This document shows positions 29,945 through 38,064 of a stretch of 40,825 nt of DNA, in pieces (the stretch's first letter is position 1; every line of letters starts with the position of its first letter). The notes below the pieces were generated by a model, which saw nothing but the letters and a program-made list of their open reading frames with translations, searched no databases and was not told the origin of the DNA. Origin of the DNA: Candidatus Woesearchaeota archaeon (GTDB taxonomy: Archaea > Nanobdellota > Nanobdellia > Woesearchaeales > UBA9989); NCBI GenBank assembly GCA_013329045.1, contig DUKZ01000041.1, positions 1 to 40,825 of the forward strand, read 5' to 3'. The translations under genes were made by a program, and so were the position numbers.

Positions 29945-31938
29945 TCTACGTGCCTGCAAAATTGATACACCGGATTCCACCATTTTCCAGGACCAAAGAG
30001 CTGCTCATATGTTCCATATTTTACTGGCCCAACTGAATGGATGAAGATATGTTTTCCGCCAGGGTCTGGTACAAATTCACCGTTTTCTATGTCTCCTTTC
30101 CCAACATATATTCCTGTATGTCCATATGCTGGCGATCCTCTGCTGTGAGCGGCGAACACATCCCCTGGCTGGAGCACATCAGGGTTTGTCCCAAGGGGGA
30201 TCATGAGTCCTGTATTTTTCCCGTTTATTATGGCCCCCGTTGCAACATTTCTGCTTGTGTAGGGGCATATGGCATTCCCATTGCCGGTAGGATTTTGCAA
30301 ACCGGCATAATGGAAAACTGATTGTACAAAGGTAGCGCATGTGGTACCAGCACTTCTCGCTTGTGCAGGGTTCACAAGTCCGCCTGCATGACGAGTATAG
30401 CCAGTGCCAAGGTATTCCTCCGCTTTATCTACAACATATTGGCATTTGGCAGGTTCAGTTGATTGTGTTATTTGAGAAGATGAACCGGCAGCTCTTGGCG
30501 GCCCGACATAGTCCATGATGCCCTGGGCAATTGCTTCTCCCATATCCCTGTCTTTCCCATTGGCCTTCGCAAGATCGTTCCTGTTATCATGAAAGAATAT
30601 CTCCACCAAAGTAGCCGGCATGAAGAGTCCTTCAAGGACGCCTGGATCTCCTCCCCAATATTGTTTTGTGGAAAAGCCAAAGTGTTGTGCAATTGCATCG
30701 GTAATCTTATGTGATAAGTCTTTTGATTGACTGGTTAAAGTGCCAGGCGGGCATTGTGTGTCGCTGGCATAATTGATATCTCCATCTTCCTTTACCCCTG
30801 GATGCTGGCATGCAACAATGCCAAGAGGCCCGCTCCCTCCCCCAGCATTTGAATGGATGCTCACAAAAGCTGCTGCATTATTGTTGATCGCTTTTCCTTT
30901 CCTGCAGAGGAAGTCTTCTTTGACTCGCGATTCAGGAATTGCGACCCCTACTGGATAGGTGTTTCCCAAACAATCCTTCCTGATATCATCGCGTGTCAGG
31001 ATAACAGTATATCCTCTGCTTTCCAGCACCCGTTGCACCTCTTTTGCAACAAGGAAGTTATGCCCTCCTTCAGTATATTCCAGTCCTTCCCCAAGATATC
31101 CCCTATCTTCTGTTGCATGGCCGGGGTCAAGGACGATGACTGTTCCGAGGCTCTCTTCACTGCAGGAAGATCTGGACACGGGTGGAGTGATTCCTTCACA
31201 GGTCTTTCGTTGCCGGGAGTCCTCGCAGCGACCAACCCTGTTGGATGCAAAGCCAGTATTTCGTGCGACCCATTGTGCATTGACTGTGTTGTCGATGTAC
31301 TCTTGAGGATACATGCAGAAAGGATCTATGTTTGTTTGGTATTCCCCCTCTGATGGCTCATGATCATATACCTTCATATCGAGATGTGCACCAAATGAAT
31401 AGCCGGTATTGCCAACTTTTCCAATGACCTGTCCTTGGGTGACATGTCCTCCTTCTTCAATGCCTTGTTCAACCCGTACCATATGATTATAGCGCACCCA
31501 ATAGTCCCCATGTTTGATGAGGACAAAGTTTCCATACCCATGCCCACACCGCTTATTCCCTGCAACGCATCCTCTCTGGACATACAGCACATCTCCATTC
31601 GCAACAGCATAGATAGGAGACCCTGCAGGTGCCCCAATATCAATGCCTGAGTGAAGGCTGTAGCTTCTTTGTTCATGCCAGCACGCAACAATTCTGTTCT
31701 GGTCAAAATCCAGTGGCCATCGCCATGCTTGGCCCCCTTCTTGGCATTGAGTGGATAGCATCTGTTCTCCTTCAGGTATTGCTCGATGGACAATGAGATC
31801 CTCTGATGCTGTCCCATACACCGCACCATTCCCCAAGGAAACGTGGAATTTTTCTGGGAGCACAATCTCTAATGGTGCAAGCGCATGAGCAAGTGGAACG
31901 AGGACAAGGAGAATGACGAAGGGTGCCGCCTTATCCAT
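29935..31938 (-). CDS. Triple-domain peptidoglycan hydrolase: M23 + Amidase_3 + NlpC/P60-like
   Basis: A 667-residue exported protein with a signal peptide (1-20; FVILLVLVPLAHA). An M23 endopeptidase domain (about 75-195) has HSGID (His96, Asp100), YNH (His152) and AHLDM (His185, Asp187; again HxD). An N-acetylmuramoyl-L-alanine amidase 3 domain (about 265-480) has all four expected residues: DPGH (His274), Glu290, SIHSN (His362) and LVEIFF (Glu446). A C-terminal NlpC/P60 or CHAP-like cysteine peptidase (about 500-667) has GTTCATFVQ (Cys534) and YGHTGIYVG (His607). Three activities against stem peptides in one archaeal protein is striking. The ATG at 31938 overlaps the upstream stop by 8 bp. 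Confidence 0.88.
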   Translation of the reverse strand: MDKAAPFVILLVLVPLAHALAPLEIVLPEKFHVSLGNGAVYGTASEDLIVHRAIPEGEQMLSTQCQEGGQAWRWPLDFDQNRIVACWHEQRSYSLHSGIDIGAPAGSPIYAVANGDVLYVQRGCVAGNKRCGHGYGNFVLIKHGDYWVRYNHMVRVEQGIEEGGHVTQGQVIGKVGNTGYSFGAHLDMKVYDHEPSEGEYQTNIDPFCMYPQEYIDNTVNAQWVARNTGFASNRVGRCEDSRQRKTCEGITPPVSRSSCSEESLGTVIVLDPGHATEDRGYLGEGLEYTEGGHNFLVAKEVQRVLESRGYTVILTRDDIRKDCLGNTYPVGVAIPESRVKEDFLCRKGKAINNNAAAFVSIHSNAGGGSGPLGIVACQHPGVKEDGDINYASDTQCPPGTLTSQSKDLSHKITDAIAQHFGFSTKQYWGGDPGVLEGLFMPATLVEIFFHDNRNDLAKANGKDRDMGEAIAQGIMDYVGPPRAAGSSSQITQSTEPAKCQYVVDKAEEYLGTGYTRHAGGLVNPAQARSAGTTCATFVQSVFHYAGLQNPTGNGNAICPYTSRNVATGAIINGKNTGLMIPLGTNPDVLQPGDVFAAHSRGSPAYGHTGIYVGKGDIENGEFVPDPGGKHIFIHSVGPVKYGTYEQLFGPGKWWNPVYQFCRHVECQ

Positions 31939-32503
31939 CTGGCACCTCTCCTGATATCCCCTCGATTCCAGAAGCATCCTCAGCAGGTACATATTCTTCA
32001 GCAGCAAGGTCTATTGGTTGAATCTCCTGTTCTTCAGCTTTTTTCAGGCGTTCTTCATAATCTTTCCTGCTGACCGTCCCAGGATAAGCCTCAAGATACT
32101 TTTTGAGCTCAAGGTTGAACTGGTTTTCAAATGCCTGTTCGAATGAGGATTTGGAAGGATAACATTCTTTTCCCATATCCTCCCAAAGGATATAGGGGCC
32201 TTCATTTTCCCCACCCCCATACGACCCGCATCCATTATCTGTGATAAACTCCCCGGGCCGCTCTGTTACCTTCTTGAATGCTTCATCTGCAGCATACAAC
32301 GCAGCAATCTCTAGGTATAATTGGAATTTTTCTGCTTCCTGGTATGACTTCACAAGCTCGAATTGCCTGCTGCCGATGGGCTCTTTTGTGATCTCACGGT
32401 ATTTGGAATGAAGCCCGATGAAGATGGTGGTCATAGCTATCATGAAGCCGATGACTATCATGACATTGAAGTACTGTGCCCTCTTTTTCATTCCTTTTTT
32501 CAT
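31931..32503 (-). CDS. Single-pass pilin-like surface protein
   Basis: A 190-residue protein: short basic N-terminus (KKGMKKRAQYF), one hydrophobic helix (about 13-30; VMIVIGFMIAMTTIF), then a charged extracellular domain with a Cys pair around residue 90-115 and a Gly-rich loop. The basic start plus hydrophobic helix fits a type IV-pilin-like or simple anchored protein. It lies 1 bp after the 32505 gene and overlaps the triple hydrolase, placing surface proteins and hydrolases in one transcription unit. No family is recognised. Confidence 0.75.
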   Translation of the reverse strand: MKKGMKKRAQYFNVMIVIGFMIAMTTIFIGLHSKYREITKEPIGSRQFELVKSYQEAEKFQLYLEIAALYAADEAFKKVTERPGEFITDNGCGSYGGGENEGPYILWEDMGKECYPSKSSFEQAFENQFNLELKKYLEAYPGTVSRKDYEERLKKAEEQEIQPIDLAAEEYVPAEDASGIEGISGEVPDG

Positions 32504-32504
32504 A

Positions 32505-33242
32505 TTATGAAGTCACGCCCTGTTCTTTTTCTTCGTAGATATCTTTCCCTCGCAGTGCCCAGAAATATTCTCCATAGCTGGATGCTGCAACGATTGCCTC
32601 TGGCTTGACCCGTTTGCATTCAGAAACAATATCAAACCCTGCCTCGGTCATCTTGAACCAGTCTTTAAAGCCGATGCTGATATTGATGAGTTTTGCATCT
32701 TTGGCAGGTATAGAAATTGTTGATACTTGATCGAGATACCCCATTTCATCACTGATGGGGCCGGTAATAGTTGAGGTTGCATCGGGCTCATAAGAATAAC
32801 CATAGATCATACGTCCATTGGGGAAGGTGATGGTGAGCCAGTAGCAGTCTGGCCCGATTGTAGTATCAAGGGTTGTTGCAACAGTTCGCCAAAGAGAGGT
32901 GATTCTTTCATCTTCATTGTTTTTGTTGAGGGTGATCTCTCCAGCAGCGGATTTTTCATAGATTTCCGTGAGTAGTTCTGAGAACATCACTGTCCTGTCA
33001 CGAAGAGGCACCGGTGTTCGGGCAAGGGCAAGGAGATAATCATTTTCCACAATGTCAAGAGTATAATTGCCAAGTACAGTGAATGTCTTTTGTTTTCCTT
33101 CGGGTGATGCCACATCATTCCCATGCACCCACACCCCAAGGTCTATCCTGATGGCAATAATAAAGAGGAGTGTTAGGACAAGGAAGACAAGTATGGCGAT
33201 GACATCAGGGATGACGGTGGTGATCTGTCCTTTTCTCTTCAT
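32505..33242 (-). CDS. Class III signal-peptide (pilin-like) protein, 245 aa
   Basis: It starts MKRKGQITTVIPDVIAILVF. RKG|Q followed by a hydrophobic helix is the archaeal class III signal cut by prepilin peptidases. The 200-residue extracellular part has a single Cys pair (DCYWL, SECKR) and no recognised domain. It overlaps the upstream gene by 4 bp. Probably a pilin-like subunit or surface adhesin (inference). Confidence 0.75.
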   Translation of the reverse strand: MKRKGQITTVIPDVIAILVFLVLTLLFIIAIRIDLGVWVHGNDVASPEGKQKTFTVLGNYTLDIVENDYLLALARTPVPLRDRTVMFSELLTEIYEKSAAGEITLNKNNEDERITSLWRTVATTLDTTIGPDCYWLTITFPNGRMIYGYSYEPDATSTITGPISDEMGYLDQVSTISIPAKDAKLINISIGFKDWFKMTEAGFDIVSECKRVKPEAIVAASSYGEYFWALRGKDIYEEKEQGVTS

Positions 33243-34375
33243 GACATCAGCACCTCCACAGTGAGCATTGCTGGCTTATAGTGCGGTTTCTCATATCGTT
33301 CCCCTGAAGGGGCTGGTAATTCCGCCAGATGAAGGGAATCGAGGAGGAATTGCTTTGCGAGGGCTTCGTTGATGGCAGTATGTTCCCGTAGAGCGATGGC
33401 ATGCCACTGGTCAATTGATGAGATAACCTGGTAGGTCTCTCCTGTATCAGTCTCTCCCCATACATGTTGCTCTCCCCCATTGACTTTTGGCCAATCGGCA
33501 TGGAGGGAAACGGTAGCTTCTGTTATTGCATGCCCCTCAGAATCACTCAGGGTATATCCTTGCCCGAGATGGACAGGAGGTGAATTTGGTGATCCAACAT
33601 GCTTTGGAATATTTTTTAATCTAAAGAGCAGGTTGATTGCCTTGTCTTCCACAAGCACTGGTTTTGTGTATGCTTGAAGGTTTGCATCATACGAGTTTGT
33701 GTTGAGGTTTGTGAGTTGTTTGTCCGATCCGATGACAATGGCAGTGCAGCATTCTTCGATGTTCCCCTCGGCCAACTGCTCAAAAGTGATGGAGTAATGG
33801 GGGATTCCTGAAGCAAGGGTCCTTATCTGTCCAAGGTCAGAGGGGGTCATGCAGAGTTTTACCGGGTCTGGATAGCTAGCCCGCGTCGCATCGCAGATCT
33901 TTGTTGTTGGCCTGTCTTTGACAAGGACATATCTTCTCTCGATGAATTGCTTCGGAGGTTGCCCTTCCATATACAAGAGTTCTTTCCAGATATGGTACCA
34001 GTCAGGATTAAAATAGATTTCTTCTTCCCGAGGCTCGCGAAGGAAATCCAGGGTCAATTTTGCTGCAAGATAATCGTTCCGGGGAAGGTCAAGCTTTGTC
34101 GCAAGGATAGTGGTGTTAAAATTGGCCATGTCCAGCGTCCCGACATAATTCTCTCCAGTGAGTGGATCAGTAGAGGAGAGCAGCCCTGGTGTTTGGAGCA
34201 ATCGTTCAGTAAAGAGCAATGATTCAGTGGCTGATGTGTCAATATTGGTGACAAAATACATACGGACAAGGGCAAGCATAGTGACAAGAACAAGTATCAT
34301 GAACATCAGGCGCAGGGTAAACGTGATCCAGAGGCTAAGCGTTAATTGCCCTTTCCGGAAGAATGGAGTGGTCAT
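33239..34375 (-). CDS. Class III signal-peptide (pilin-like) protein, 378 aa
   Basis: The N-terminus RKGQLTLSLWITFTLRLMF has the KG|Q processing motif followed by a hydrophobic helix to about residue 42. The extracellular part of about 335 residues is beta-rich and contains CC (about residue 210) plus two further cysteines. No recognised domain. It overlaps both neighbours by 4 bp, so translation is coupled along 35694-32505. Confidence 0.75.
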   Translation of the reverse strand: MTTPFFRKGQLTLSLWITFTLRLMFMILVLVTMLALVRMYFVTNIDTSATESLLFTERLLQTPGLLSSTDPLTGENYVGTLDMANFNTTILATKLDLPRNDYLAAKLTLDFLREPREEEIYFNPDWYHIWKELLYMEGQPPKQFIERRYVLVKDRPTTKICDATRASYPDPVKLCMTPSDLGQIRTLASGIPHYSITFEQLAEGNIEECCTAIVIGSDKQLTNLNTNSYDANLQAYTKPVLVEDKAINLLFRLKNIPKHVGSPNSPPVHLGQGYTLSDSEGHAITEATVSLHADWPKVNGGEQHVWGETDTGETYQVISSIDQWHAIALREHTAINEALAKQFLLDSLHLAELPAPSGERYEKPHYKPAMLTVEVLMS

Positions 34376-35694
34376 GGTGTAATTGGTATTGGCGCTTCAC
34401 CAGCAATTGATGGTCTGGCTGTTTGCAGCGATGCAAGGGATGATTGGAAAGCATTTGTGATAAGGTCTTGGTTTTCCTTGAGCATCATGAGCGATTCAGG
34501 GGATTTAGGTGAACCAATTGCTAATTTAACAGCGATTTTTCCAGTTGAGAGCACGTCATCTTCTCCTGTTGGAGTAATCGGCAAGGGTGGTGCGATCTGG
34601 AGTTGTGTTTCTGATAGTTCTGATTGGAGATTGTTGAGTAAACCGCAGGCAAATCGTGCATTGATGTTTTGGAGGGAATGATCATCTTGGTTTGAATAAT
34701 AGGCAAGGGCCGTTGGTTCTTCCTCATCATTGAGAGAAAGAGAGATGATCATATCTGCTTGTTGGGCAAGCCTCAAGCGTTTTAGTGGGATGAGAAAATG
34801 ATCGGGCGAAGCAAAGGGGATTGTTGCACCAGGGAGTGATGCCGCAAGTTGTTGGGCAAGAGGGAGCAGGTATGGTATCTTAGAGGCTCCCTCCCCCTGG
34901 TAGAGACGAGAAGTCAGCGTGCCATCTGAATAGAGTGAGTATCCTTGTCCATTTTTTTTCATTGAAATCCCTGTTCCAAGAGGAGTGCTCACCTCCTGTA
35001 ACTCTTCTTTCTCTCCAGTATCAGTCCTTGTCATCTCATAATGTCCTGTTTCCGGGTTGAGCACAGCAAAAATCCCAACACCGTCAGAGAAAGATGTGTA
35101 GTGGAGAAGGAGTGTCCTTGTCTGGAGTGATTGTGGATCTTCGACATAAAGGGTCGTGCTGTCCCCTCCAGAGCCAATATCTATAAGGATAGTAGAAAAG
35201 CTCAGCCCGCCATCAAGAGGAGCGCACGTCAATGAGTTTGTTGTAAACCGTTGATCCCCAAGGGCTATGGATACCTTCTTATTATCTTTGACAAAGGTGA
35301 TGGGGTACTTGTTAGTGCTCGGGGGTGCAATCTTCTTTTCTGTGACAGCAATCACGGGGTTTGAGATGTAAGGATACATGATTGGTATCTTGCTCTCGTC
35401 ATCCTCTTCAGATTCAACCTTATATTCTCCAAAGGTATATGCAAGGTTGTATTTTTTGGGGTCAATTGGGCCATATTTGTATGCCACCGTCCCGGGGGCC
35501 ATCTCCAATGTCTGCAGCTGTAAGGCAAATTGCCGGGAATGCCAGTTCTTCTCAAGGACTGTTGTCTTGACCATGCTCCTGGCAAAAGCGAGTGACCCAA
35601 CAAAGAAGAAGACAATGATGAGCAGGTAATACACGTGCATCATGATGATTTTTACTGCCGCATTCCCCTGTCTGCCCAGCCTCTTTTTCCTCAT
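34372..35694 (-). CDS. Membrane-anchored Amidase_3-like protein, probably inactive
   Basis: A 440-residue protein with one N-terminal helix (about 19-37). The extracellular part carries the landmarks of the N-acetylmuramoyl-L-alanine amidase 3 fold in order: STILIDIGSGGD (family: xVxIDPGHGG), LLPLAQQLAASLPGATIPF (family helix and strand before the TR motif), then LKRLRLAQQADMIISLSLND (family: R...AN...ADLFISIHAN). Both zinc-binding histidines are serine here (Ser175 and Ser320), so hydrolysis is unlikely; it may bind a glycan or act as scaffold. The fold call is my reading by motif order. A TATA box is centred 27 nt upstream of the ATG at 35694, so it heads the unit 35694-27740. Confidence 0.65.
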   Translation of the reverse strand: MRKKRLGRQGNAAVKIIMMHVYYLLIIVFFFVGSLAFARSMVKTTVLEKNWHSRQFALQLQTLEMAPGTVAYKYGPIDPKKYNLAYTFGEYKVESEEDDESKIPIMYPYISNPVIAVTEKKIAPPSTNKYPITFVKDNKKVSIALGDQRFTTNSLTCAPLDGGLSFSTILIDIGSGGDSTTLYVEDPQSLQTRTLLLHYTSFSDGVGIFAVLNPETGHYEMTRTDTGEKEELQEVSTPLGTGISMKKNGQGYSLYSDGTLTSRLYQGEGASKIPYLLPLAQQLAASLPGATIPFASPDHFLIPLKRLRLAQQADMIISLSLNDEEEPTALAYYSNQDDHSLQNINARFACGLLNNLQSELSETQLQIAPPLPITPTGEDDVLSTGKIAVKLAIGSPKSPESLMMLKENQDLITNAFQSSLASLQTARPSIAGEAPIPITP

Positions 35695-35715
35695 CAGCCA
35701 ATTTAAAGAAATGAC

Positions 35716-35726
35716 GTTTATAAATG
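35716..35726 (-). promoter_or_regulatory. TATA box of the hydrolase unit
   Basis: CATTTATAAAC on the minus strand, centred 27 nt upstream of the ATG at 35694; it predicts a leaderless transcript covering 35694-27740. Confidence 0.5.
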
Positions 35727-35727
35727 T

Positions 35728-36519
35728 TTACGGTTTGACAGCAGCTTGATGCTGTTCGCACTCGCTCATCTCGATTTTTGTGTCACGGGCAAAGCAGGGC
35801 TTCCCATCCCTGATATAATACTCGTAATTGTTTGCCCCAAAGAACCATACCCTGAGGTTTTTGCAGCAGATCTGTCCATTTTCTGCTGCTGCATTGATAA
35901 AGAGTGTATCACCTTCCCGAGACGCCATGAGACTTTGAAGGTTTGCCGCCCCCCGAAGGGCGCTCACATCAGGCAGGAAGACAAAATATTCGGCATTCGG
36001 ATGCATTGCCCTTCCAAGGCCATGATCTGCAATCATCTTTCCTTCATTCCCAACAAATCGCTGCTCGACAAAGATATAGTCAATGCCCATTCCAGGGAGA
36101 TTTTCGCAGATTGGCTTGTCCTGGCAGTCATTGTTTGATCCAGCCATCCTGTTGTTGCAGATGCAGATGCATGCTTGGTTCATGCATTTCAGGCTAGGGG
36201 GCCTTTTGATTTCCTGGTCCCGATTCCACGTGCCCGCATTATGATACACACTCCCATCCTTGTTGAACGCGATGACTGCCTTGTTTTGCTGGATGAAAAA
36301 AGGCACTGGACGCGACTGCCCGTCCTCTTTCAGGTCTGTCTTGATTGCTCCGACCAGGAAATCAAGGCTTCGCTGTGTTCCTTGGTTTGGCTTTGGTTGG
36401 AAGAACTCATAGATGCTGACGGTAAAAGAGACAAGAAAGACAATGATGAGTATTGTCACGAGGCCATAGATGATTTCCGTGAGGACAGCTGTATCCCCGC
36501 CACCTCTTTTCCTGAGCAT
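35728..36519 (-). CDS. Single-pass Cys-rich surface protein, 263 aa
   Basis: The N-terminus MLRKRGGGDTAVLTEIIYGL has a basic RKRG stretch followed by a D and a hydrophobic helix (about 16-36), similar to the KKGD starts of its neighbours. The extracellular part has a dense cysteine patch (CMNQACICICNN), further Cys at CCKN, and no recognised domain. The ATG at 36519 is 26 nt from a TTTAAA box; the in-frame TTG at 36525 is less likely. Confidence 0.75.
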   Translation of the reverse strand: MLRKRGGGDTAVLTEIIYGLVTILIIVFLVSFTVSIYEFFQPKPNQGTQRSLDFLVGAIKTDLKEDGQSRPVPFFIQQNKAVIAFNKDGSVYHNAGTWNRDQEIKRPPSLKCMNQACICICNNRMAGSNNDCQDKPICENLPGMGIDYIFVEQRFVGNEGKMIADHGLGRAMHPNAEYFVFLPDVSALRGAANLQSLMASREGDTLFINAAAENGQICCKNLRVWFFGANNYEYYIRDGKPCFARDTKIEMSECEQHQAAVKP

Positions 36520-36539
36520 GGCCAAGAATCAATATTTAG

Positions 36540-36549
36540 AGTTTAAAGG
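36540..36549 (-). promoter_or_regulatory. TATA-like box of the 35728-36519 gene
   Basis: CCTTTAAACT on the minus strand, centred 26 nt upstream of the ATG at 36519. Confidence 0.45.
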
Positions 36550-36558
36550 GTTTGTGGT

Positions 36559-37218
36559 TTATCCTTTAGTAAGAAAGACATTGACATATTCAAGACACTG
36601 CATCCAACGTAAGAACCCTGCCTGGTAGTTTGTATTGTGTACGATACCGCCAACAAGTGCAACCTTGTCATTTTCAGCATTATTCTGGGTTATATAGATC
36701 TTGCAATCAACTGTGCTCCCATCGTCTTTATTGTACCAACATGCCTTAAAGCGGTAGTCGCATCGTGCAGCTTTTCCAAGATATTTCACAGAGATCACAT
36801 AAGGGTCATTGCTGCCAAACCAGCACTGTGTATTCCTTGCGTCATCTCGATGAAAATCGTAATAGCTCCCAAACGCAGTACATGTACTGATGCTTGTGAG
36901 TGTTGGCGGCATATCAGCAAAATCACCCGCTTGGCCGGGAATGTTGGCAGGCCTTGTCGGATCTGCATCTCCTGTGTCCGCTGAACCATCATCAATGTCT
37001 GATTCCGTAGGGGTATCGCCATTGTTATCATTCAAGAACTCAGAAGAGTATTCTGCATTTTTATCAGAGAGTTCATTTCCCTGGTTCCCAAGATTTTTAA
37101 CCCAAGGGATACCATAGACAATAAGTGCGTAAGCCAGCGCAGCAAGCACCAATAATCCAAGGATGAGGTCAATGAGGTGGAATTCGCCGCTGCTGCCTTT
37201 CTTGTATAGTCGTTTCAT
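36559..37218 (-). CDS. Class III-like surface protein, 219 aa
   Basis: The N-terminus MKRLYKKGSSGEFHLIDLIL has a KKG motif, then one hydrophobic helix (about 15-40), an acidic Asp/Asn-rich spacer (DNNGDTPTESDIDDGSADTG) and a compact Cys-containing domain (CTAFGSYY, CWFGSND, CDYRFKACWYN). The frame extends to 37308, but the ATG at 37218 lies 1 bp after the upstream stop and places the KKG motif correctly. No family is recognised. Confidence 0.75.
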   Translation of the reverse strand: MKRLYKKGSSGEFHLIDLILGLLVLAALAYALIVYGIPWVKNLGNQGNELSDKNAEYSSEFLNDNNGDTPTESDIDDGSADTGDADPTRPANIPGQAGDFADMPPTLTSISTCTAFGSYYDFHRDDARNTQCWFGSNDPYVISVKYLGKAARCDYRFKACWYNKDDGSTVDCKIYITQNNAENDKVALVGGIVHNTNYQAGFLRWMQCLEYVNVFLTKG

Positions 37219-37219
37219 C

Positions 37220-37504
37220 TTAAGGGGAGGCTCCCGGTCCGCAACATCTTCCATTGAGGACTGATTCTGTTTTGCAATAAGATCCTGGAATGGTGCTTTC
37301 ACTTGCATCGCATGTTTCCTTGCAAGTGCTGCCCTCTAAACATGGTTGTTTAGTTGCTTCAGAGGTTGATTCATGGAACTTGGCCCAAATCGGACGGGCA
37401 ATGGAGATATAGACAAGTAAGAAGACAATAGCAAGGATAAAAAAAACCAACAATAGTGGCATTTCATTTCCTTTCTTGTTTAGGATTTTAGGGTAACGCA
37501 GCAT
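37220..37504 (-). CDS. Small anchored Cys-rich (CC-motif) protein, 94 aa
   Basis: ILNKKGNEMPLLLVFFILA gives a KKG|N class III-like site and one hydrophobic helix. The ~50-residue outer domain has seven cysteines (CLEG.TCKETC, YC, GRCCGP), a compact disulfide knot. It overlaps the preceding gene by 25 bp; an internal ATG at 37462 would remove the KKG motif, so I prefer 37504. It closely resembles the 37480 protein in layout. Confidence 0.7.
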   Translation of the reverse strand: MLRYPKILNKKGNEMPLLLVFFILAIVFLLVYISIARPIWAKFHESTSEATKQPCLEGSTCKETCDASESTIPGSYCKTESVLNGRCCGPGASP

Positions 37505-37752
37505 ATTTTTTCCTCAGTACATGATGATCCTTTATAGAGAAACCCATTTGTGCATTCACACCCTTCTCCTGTTTTGGTGTCACAGGCTGCCTTTGGTGGT
37601 TCACAAGTGCCTCCAAAAGTTGCACAATCTGATCCGGTCCTGCTAAATTCACCTGCATTTCTATTGATGAAGACTAATATGATTATAAGGATTACTGCTG
37701 CAATGATGAACCCGACGATCATGGCAAGAGAGAGCTCCCCTTTGTTATTCAT
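37480..37752 (-). CDS. Small pilin-like Cys-rich (CC-motif) protein, 90 aa
   Basis: It starts MNNKGELSLAMIVGFIIAA: NKG|E, then a hydrophobic helix (about 9-28). The outer domain has eight cysteines in about 50 residues, arranged C-x6-C, C, C-x-C, C, CC. This looks like a disulfide-knotted adhesion or carbohydrate-binding tip. The ATG at 37752 overlaps the stop of the preceding 41-residue gene (ATGA). Confidence 0.8.
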   Translation of the reverse strand: MNNKGELSLAMIVGFIIAAVILIIILVFINRNAGEFSRTGSDCATFGGTCEPPKAACDTKTGEGCECTNGFLYKGSSCTEEKICCVTLKS

Positions 37753-37874
37753 CCAACACCTCCAAGCCATGCGGTTGAGCTTTTGATATAATGAAGGATG
37801 ACAAATCCGATGCCAACACAGAGAAGTAATATAATGAGCCCGATGATAACCCAGTTCACTTCTCCTTTTTTCAT
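37749..37874 (-). CDS. 41-residue single-pass microprotein
   Basis: MKKGEVNWVIIGLIILL, then a continuation of the helix and a short tail ending GGVG. KKG|E class III-like start, one transmembrane helix, virtually no outer domain. Linked by 4-bp ATGA overlaps to both neighbours, which strongly supports that it is a real gene. Possibly a minor pilin-like core subunit or small partner of the larger proteins. Confidence 0.8.
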   Translation of the reverse strand: MKKGEVNWVIIGLIILLLCVGIGFVILHYIKSSTAWLGGVG

Positions 37875-38020
37875 CCTAGCCTCAGTATAGATTGAATTCT
37901 GGTGAATAAGCGTAACAATGCGGCTTTTCCTGGCCCCAAAATGACATACCCGGCTAATAAAAGCAATAACCCTGCAATGATTGAATAGAGGATTGTGTTT
38001 TGGTCACCTTTTTTATTCAT
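37871..38020 (-). CDS. 49-residue single-pass microprotein
   Basis: It starts MNKKGDQNTILYSIIAGLLL: KKG|D followed by a helix of about 20 residues and a basic tail (RLFTRIQSILRLG). The frame extends to 38068, but the ATG at 38020 places the KKGD motif at the N-terminus as in the neighbours. Its stop overlaps the next start by 4 bp. Confidence 0.8.
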   Translation of the reverse strand: MNKKGDQNTILYSIIAGLLLLLAGYVILGPGKAALLRLFTRIQSILRLG

Positions 38021-38064
38021 CATTCCCTTTATTCTCCAAAACAGCATATAAATAACTTTCGGGT

